Origin: Guillardia theta CCMP2712
Lineage: Eukaryota > Cryptophyceae > Pyrenomonadales > Geminigeraceae
Assembly: GCF_000315625.1 (NCBI RefSeq)
Contig: NW_005434576.1
Location: 180,863 to 200,862, forward strand
Direction of reading: 5' to 3'
DNA: 20,000 nucleotides
The translations under genes were made by a program, and so were the position numbers. Numbering within the stretch: position 1 is the stretch's first letter; every line of letters begins with the position of its first letter. The notes below the pieces were generated by a model. That model saw only the letters and a program-made list of their open reading frames with translations. It did no database searches and was not told the DNA's origin. Of this stretch, positions 12,041 to 20,000 are shown piece by piece.

Positions 12041-12900
12041 CTTTAAAATAGTGCTTGATGGCAGTAGTATTGTGAGAAAGGCCATGTATGAGTGTGACTA
12101 CATAGTAAAGATCAAAGCATACCAGTGCTGAGTGCATGAGTGCTATGCTTGATTAAATGCAAGGGAGGCTACAGAGGCCCAAGGACTGGATCTGGATAGA
12201 CATGTGAGGAAGCGACAAGCGAATGCATGTGAAAAGCGTATGGGGGCAAACCGGGGGGGATGAACTGGCTGGGAACCGGGCTGAGGTCAAGACTCGCTAG
12301 CAAGTTGTGGACGATGGCCTCCGCACGAGGAGGGTCGCTGAACCCCGTAGCTGTAAACTTCCGTCTTGCCCAACTCAAAGGCTGAAAGACCCGGCAGGAC
12401 CCCCCGGGCCATCCGATTCCCCACTTTGAATCTAGCACATCGACATATCTCCCACCCCACCTCTTGCGTTCATCAGTGCCCTCTTGCCTAGGAGGGTCCG
12501 GTAGGTTCATCCCAACCCCCCCTCACCACCCCACCCCTCTCAGCCAAACAAACAAAAGGCGAAAGGACCTTGTAATGAGTACTTGTACCACAACAACCCA
12601 CCCCTCGTCCCAATCACCGTTCTCGGGCAGGTAGGGGTTGTATTTATTCACGATAGAGGTAGGGGTTGTACTTATTCACATTCAGGAAGGGGTTGTACTT
12701 TTTCACGATACAGGTAGGGGTTGTACTTCGGATCCCAGTGTACCCTTGTGCCTTTCAATCCTGACCCCCACCCCTACCCCCCTAATTCCATGACACTTTA
12801 GTGAGCCTTGCCACCCATCTCACCTACCCCCCTAGCCACTTCCAATCAGTGACTTTCAACCCCCCCCGTCCCTTATTACCCCACCTGTTCCCTTTTCTTT
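12041..12900. other. non-coding stretch between copies 2 and 3
   Basis: No supported gene. A 113-codon minus-strand frame (12510-12169) of normal composition was considered and set aside. C-rich stretches occur at 12510-12540, 12590-12605, 12765-12785 and 12820-12875. A four-unit minisatellite lies at 12630-12728. Confidence 0.5.
12630..12728. repeat. 27-28-bp minisatellite, four units
   Basis: Units start at 12630, 12658, 12685 and 12713 with the core GGTAGGGGTTGTACTTATTC, and the intervening ends read ACGATAGA or similar. The periods of 28, 27 and 28 bp were measured from the core. The last unit is cut after GTACTT. Confidence 0.85.
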
Positions 12901-12941
12901 CCTCTGCACTGAAGATCTCCGCTCTCCCTCCCTGTCCTCCC

Positions 12942-13558
12942 ATGCTCTCTCCCACTCACGACCAACTCGACCTCCCGGTGAGCCACTCCCCTCTCACATC
13001 GCAGCACGTACACCCTCGATCCCGCCTCCTCCTGTACACGCATCCCTCCGACTCTCCCATTCCCGCTCCTCCTACTTTCCTACACATCTTCCTCCCCATT
13101 ACCCTGACCGCAGACTGCATTGACGACTTGTCTGACGCCCTTCCGAGCAGGCCCTGCTGACAGGCGACCATGACGACCTACCCGCGGGACTTGCTTTCGC
13201 TCCTGACTACCCTCTCTACCTCGAGCATGACCTGCCTGTCGGCACCTTCCTCGACTCAGACCTCTTCCTCGACCCTCCCCCCCCGCTCTTCTCCCTCCCT
13301 ATCCCTCCCCTCGACTCCCCTCCCCGACCAGCTCGTCTACCTCCCTCTTGACCCGCACGAGCCACCCTGTCTGGCTCCTCCGCGTTGCCGATCGCCAACC
13401 CCGTGGCAGTACTTGAGGCTGTAATGCCGGAGCCGAGGAGGAAGCGGGGGCGAGGGATGATCAAGCTGGGGGCGGGCTGGACGGTGATCCAGGGGGGCAG
13501 GATCAAGCGGCATCTGCGGATGGAGGAAGAGGCGGTTGAAGGTGGGATGAATATTTAA
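12942..13558 (+). pseudogene. repeated-family copy 3, frameshifted
   Basis: Exon 1 is 12942-12977 (MLSPTHDQLDLP), the intron is 12978-13150 (GTGAGC...GAGCAG) and exon 2 starts at 13151 (ALLTGDHDDLPAGLAFAPDY). Compared with copy 4, an in-frame segment of about 60 bp is lost near 13275. One extra C sits in CGACTCCCCTCCCC near 13316. A further deletion joins CACGAG to CCACCCTGTC near 13363. The extra C brings a TGA into frame a few codons later. The second deletion restores the original frame, so the end (PRRKRGRGMIKLGAGW to TAA 13558) still aligns. The part after the deletion resembles copy 1, not copy 4. The gene is probably non-functional unless respliced. Confidence 0.7.
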
Positions 13559-14702
13559 GGTTGAATGAAGGAGGAACTGAGGTATGAACGTGCTGTTTCA
13601 TCATCATACTGCTATGCCATCCGACTTAGTAAGATGACAAGGGAGGGAGAGTGAGAAGATTACGGGTCAGGAGAGCATTTTTCGAATCAGCAGGCAGATG
13701 AGGTGAGGACTTCATTTGGGAGAGGGGTTGTATTGGTAGAAAGAAGCCGTGAAGGAAGTCAGATATCCAGAAAGGCGAGGATAAGAGGAAAACAGCTGCC
13801 AGTGTGATGCCTTGGGAGCCTCATGTCATACACCAGCATGATCTCATTTCCTCTCTCTACCCAATCACCGCATAGCTTCCGGCAGGTCTTGCTGTCGCTG
13901 ATCTGATATCCTTTTCTTCTGCGATTACACATCACCCCCACCCCCACTCGATCGCTCAGGTAGTCACGCGCGCAGGCGAGTTTCGTACCGGGCAACTCGT
14001 CCGTTACCTAACTTTTTTACCACCCTACCCCAGTGGATGGCCCTGCGAGTGAAAAGTGAAGATTTCAGGGTTGCGCCAACGGAAATATATCAGAGGTTAT
14101 TTCGTCAGTTTATCCAGGACCACTACTACATTTTTCACTTAACATTATGAGACGCTGCTGCCCTACCCTCCTGTCAACTTCTGTCGTGAGGATGTAGCCA
14201 CCCACCCACATTTCATTCGTATCCCCTGGTATCCCTGGGGGTGAGGGGTGGTTATAAAAGAGCAAAATGGGTCACATGGAGCAAAAGGGCAAAGGAGTTC
14301 GGACCTTTACCACACAGAGCTCTTTCCGGACCACCCCACCCTACCACCCTCCAGATGAGCTGAAGTAGTCGACATCGATGACCCCACCCACCCCAGTGAC
14401 ATGACCATTCTGCACCTTACAACTCTTTTTTTGGCTACCCACGGCCGTGAAGCATACGGACTACCCCATCCCGATCAGTGACAATCTCGAGCTGACACCA
14501 CCCACCCCTACTTGATAGCGTTGATTGCACCAGCTCCTGCGCCGCTTCGGAGCTGCAAAGTTCTCATGAGCACCGACCCCACCCCCTCCATGCCCCTTAC
14601 AATGACCCCAAGAGACCCCCACCCATCAAAAATACAAAATTCATACCCCCTCGACCCTACTTCAAGTGAGCCCTGGCACTCGCTCTCCCTCGCTGTCCTC
14701 CC
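13559..14702. other. non-coding stretch between copies 3 and 4
   Basis: No gene seen. The motif at about 13825-13848 (CATACACCAGCATGATCTC) recurs after copy 4 at about 15725-15746 (CATGTACCGGCATGATCTC), showing that 3' flanks were duplicated with the gene. C-rich stretches occur at about 13930-13947, 14325-14400 and 14495-14645. The sequence just before copy 4 resembles the sequence before copy 3. Confidence 0.5.
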
Positions 14703-15436
14703 ATGCTCGCTCCCACTCACGACCTGAAACTCGACCTCCCGGTGAGCCACTCCCCTCTCACATCGCAGCACGTACACCCTCGATCCCGCCTCCTCCCGTA
14801 CACGCATCCCTCCGACTCTCCTGTCCCCGCTCCTCCTGCTTTCCTACACATCTTCCTCCCCATTACCCTGACCGCAGACTGCATTGACGACTTGTCTGAC
14901 GCCCTTCCGAGCAGGCCCTGCTGACAGGCGACCATGACGACCTACCCGCGGGACTTGCTTTCGCTCCTGACTACCCTCTCTACCTCGAGCATGACCTGCC
15001 TGTCGGCACCTTCCTCGACTCAGACCTCATCCTCGACCCTCTCAAGCCTGTTTCATCCCCGCGCTGGTCTCCGTCTCCTACGGATGACTGCCCGTCCTCC
15101 CCGCTCTTCTCCCTCCCTATCCCTCCCCTCGACTCCCTCCCCGACCAGCTCGTCTACCTCCCCCCGGACCCGCACGAGCCGCTGGCGGACTCTGAGCTCT
15201 ACAGCTTCCTCGACAACGACTGCCACGCTGACCCCGGCATACTGCCTTCTTCGAGCTACTCCGGCTTGCCTCCCCTCTCGCCAGCCTTCTCCGCGTCGAC
15301 CTTGCAAGAGTCAGAGACGCCGAGGAGGAAGCGGGGGCGAGGGATGATCAAGCTGGGGGCGGGCTGGACGGTGATCCAGGGGGGCAGGATCAAGCGGCAT
15401 CTGCGGATGGAGCCAGACGAGGAGGGAGAATGCTGA
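14703..15436 (+). CDS. unrecognised repeated-family protein, copy 4 (most intact)
   Basis: Exon 1 is 14703-14741 (13 codons, MLAPTHDLKLDLP), the intron is 14742-14914 (GTGAGC...GAGCAG, pyrimidine-rich, CTGAC-type branch candidates) and exon 2 is 14915-15436 (TGA). Phase is 0 and the product is 186 aa. The N-terminal two thirds are rich in Asp, Leu, Pro and aromatics (DDLPAGLAFAPDYPLYLEHD, LFSLPIPPLDSLPDQLVYLP). The C-terminus is basic: TPRRKRGRGMIKLGAGW, then TVIQGGRIKRHLRM. No known domain is recognised. The layout of acidic-hydrophobic region, NLS/AT-hook-like patch and conserved basic tail would suit a small nuclear regulator, but this is inference. Exon 1 differs from copy 3 by a whole-codon indel, which supports a coding role. 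Without splicing, a 73-codon frame (14703-14924) would be made instead. Confidence 0.6.
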
Positions 15437-17370
15437 GAGGGACTCATAGAGAAGGGGAGAGGACAGAGAGGAGCAGGATGGAAGGGGCGGGTAGGAAAGG
15501 ATAAGTAAAGGAATAATATTGCCTGCTTCAGAGCATAGAGAAGAGGGAATGGAAGCATCATTTACGTTACTATGCCAAGCAGACCATGACATGAAGTCTC
15601 TGTATCTCGGAATAATCACCGTCAATGGCGATTGTCTTGTAAGACCAACGACAAGCAAGACCAACGATTTCAAGGAAAAGGAGTCCGATGATAAAGGGAG
15701 AGAGGGGAGGGAATGCTGCTAGGTCATGTACCGGCATGATCTCGTGTCTGAATACCCCACCCCCTCTGAGGGGCCTCACCTTACAGTGCCCATTTCTGTG
15801 CATGTGACCCATCCATTGTCCGTGTAAAGGTAAAGGATACTCTACTACCTCAAGGTTGACCAGTGACTGGACCCCTCCTCAACTTGCACTACCCGGCCCT
15901 CCCCGCCCCCCCCCACCCCTCCCTGCGCATCCCTAAAAAGAAAACAGAACTGAGGGCAGAGGAAGTCACGCTGGCATGGCGTTGTTCCTACTATCTCTGG
16001 GCCCGGGGGACGCGCCAGAAGTTATGATCGATCGGATAACCCCACCCCTCTCAGAGCCCAACCTGCATACTATCATGCCGCCAAGTCCGTTCGATGCTAC
16101 TGAGTAGGGTGGGGTGGGGGTCGAGTGACTGAACTTCGGGAAAATGGGTCTTGAGAATTCTTGTCCCCTACCAGGCTACTGATGACCCCACCCTTCCTTC
16201 CGGCCCCTCACTACCCTGTACCGTACCGTGAAGGGTTCACACTGACTACCCTACCCACTCAGTGACTCCCGTGACCCTTCAAGACTCAATCGGCACTGAA
16301 CTTATACCGCAGCTGTCCCACCCTTTCAGCTCAGTGACCGATCCGGGCGGCCCCCCGGCCCCGTGGGCACCTGAGGACTATCATGCTACTACTAACGCCG
16401 AGAAGGACAGGCGCTCGGACTCAGGCTTTTACTCAAAGTTAAGATAAAATCAGTACGAGGACAATCAGGAGAGTCGAGGAGGCTTGACCCCGGGCCGGGC
16501 CCTGACACTGTCGCACAGGCCAAACGGCGAGAAGAGAAAGACAGCGAGAACCAAACCCAATCCTGCCGACTGCTGTGCGGTCCCCCAAACTTAACTGATA
16601 CCTTCACTTAACTGCGCTGACTCGCTGAGAGTCGGACCGGCGCCGGGTCGCCGGGACTCCGCCCAGGTCGGAAGCCGTATCGATGTACTAAGTTCGCCTG
16701 CCTTTCAACGGTATTCAATGATTGCCGCTGGGCCCGGCAGCCGCACTGCGGCTCACTGAGTCACCTGGCTGCTCACCTGGCGCAGACCTGGCGGCTCAGA
16801 GTCACTGGGCCCCGAGGTCATAGCGGGGACGCGGCCACTTTTCATCGCACATACAAGGGAAACATGAAAGGATACAGGAATGCGATGCAAGGAAGGGAGC
16901 GAGTAGAAGAGGAAGAGCGAGAGAGGGATAGACCCCATGGGAGGAAAGGAAGAGAAGAGGATGAAGCAGGGTAGATGCCTTGAGCGCAGCAAGAGCAAGT
17001 ATCTTAGGCAAGAGCAGCGATGGAGAACGAAGAGGATTGGAGGACTTAACGACGTGGTAGGGAGCAGAGAGATGACGTACGTTGGTCTCGATAAAAACAA
17101 TCATCCATGGATGTCGTGAACGAAAAATGACAAGAGGTAGAAGAGCACACAGACAGGACAAGAAAACATCAGACAAGACAAGCAAACATGTATCAAGCAT
17201 GCTACGCAGAAGTTGTCTACAAGCTTTCAAGAGGTGATATTTTGATGTGCAGAAAGGCACAAGCTCTAAATCTCTGAGTCCCCCAACATTCTGCATGAGA
17301 GTTCGACTAAGACAACGATTTTTCTCCTCCTCTGCAAGGATGAGAGAGTGAGGTGAGGAAACGACTGGCC
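15437..17370. other. non-coding stretch before the NYN/YacP gene
   Basis: No supported gene. Positions 15720-15760 share the 3' flank of copy 3. Positions 15890-15925 and several blocks to 16260 are C-rich. Positions 16610-16830 form a second GC-rich island sharing words with 8740-9070 (GCTGACTCG, GTCGGACCGGCG). Positions 16860-17050 are purine-rich. Positions 17050-17370 are of ordinary composition and probably contain the promoter of the gene starting at 17371; no TATA-like box is convincing. Confidence 0.5.
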
Positions 17371-19949
<2,579 letters not shown>

Positions 19950-20000
19950 TCTTATGCTCCTCCTCCTCTTCGTCCTCCTGTTTCAACTTTCCCTCTCCTC
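19950..20000. other. 3' flank of the NYN gene
   Basis: Only 51 bp remain after the TAA. They are pyrimidine-rich (CTCCTCCTCCTC) and no polyadenylation signal is visible before the window edge. Confidence 0.5.

Noticed and set aside
12169-12510. 113-codon minus-strand ATG frame of ordinary composition
   Set aside because: No domain, no family resemblance, no supporting splice or promoter sequence, and surrounded by decayed copies and repeats; chance is adequate, though expression data could rescue it.
14703-14924. 73-codon unspliced product of family copy 4
   Set aside because: The same stretch is better explained as exon 1 plus an intron: GTGAGC donor, pyrimidine-rich end, AG acceptor, phase 0 join and mostly residue-changing differences to copy 3.

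Overview
This window is nuclear DNA of a eukaryote with dense short introns. The best guess is an alga with a complex (secondary, red-lineage) plastid, such as a cryptophyte. The evidence is: many small GT-AG introns per gene whose phases join up consistently; a plastid-type NYN/YacP protein that begins with a signal peptide followed by a transit-like segment containing Phe; and a secreted Cys-rich protein with paired LysM modules. The cryptophyte assignment is inference and was not tested by any search.

Layout: (1) positions 1-2617, plus strand, hold the 3' part of a nine-exon gene for a tunnel-fold (Cet1-type) mRNA 5'-triphosphatase. (2) A convergent gap of about 100 bp follows. (3) Positions 8646-2717, minus strand, hold a nine-exon gene for a secreted protein of about 1221 aa, with a large Cys-rich N-terminal part, Ig/cadherin-like repeat units and two C-terminal LysM modules. 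(4) About 8.7-17.3 kb is an accessory block without housekeeping genes. It carries two GC-rich islands, C-rich (G-quadruplex-prone) stretches, two minisatellites, a foldable inverted-repeat cluster and at least four copies, intact to broken, of an unrecognised gene family. (5) Positions 17371-19949, plus strand, hold a nine-exon gene for a 294-aa NYN/YacP RNase-like protein with a predicted plastid-import presequence.

The commonest structural theme is that most introns carry a microsatellite, often with a different unit each (GGA, ATC, TTTCC, GGAGCA, AGC, GGGAAA, CTGCT and others). These repeats create most of the long spurious reading frames. No operon-like cooperation is expected. The three large genes are functionally unrelated (mRNA capping, cell-surface or extracellular binding, plastid RNA metabolism), and the middle block looks like a local gene-duplication and decay zone.

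All splice models were made by eye from GT-AG sites, phase agreement and family resemblance. The least certain parts are the first exon of gene 1, the second exon of the LysM gene, and the 5' end of the first family copy.
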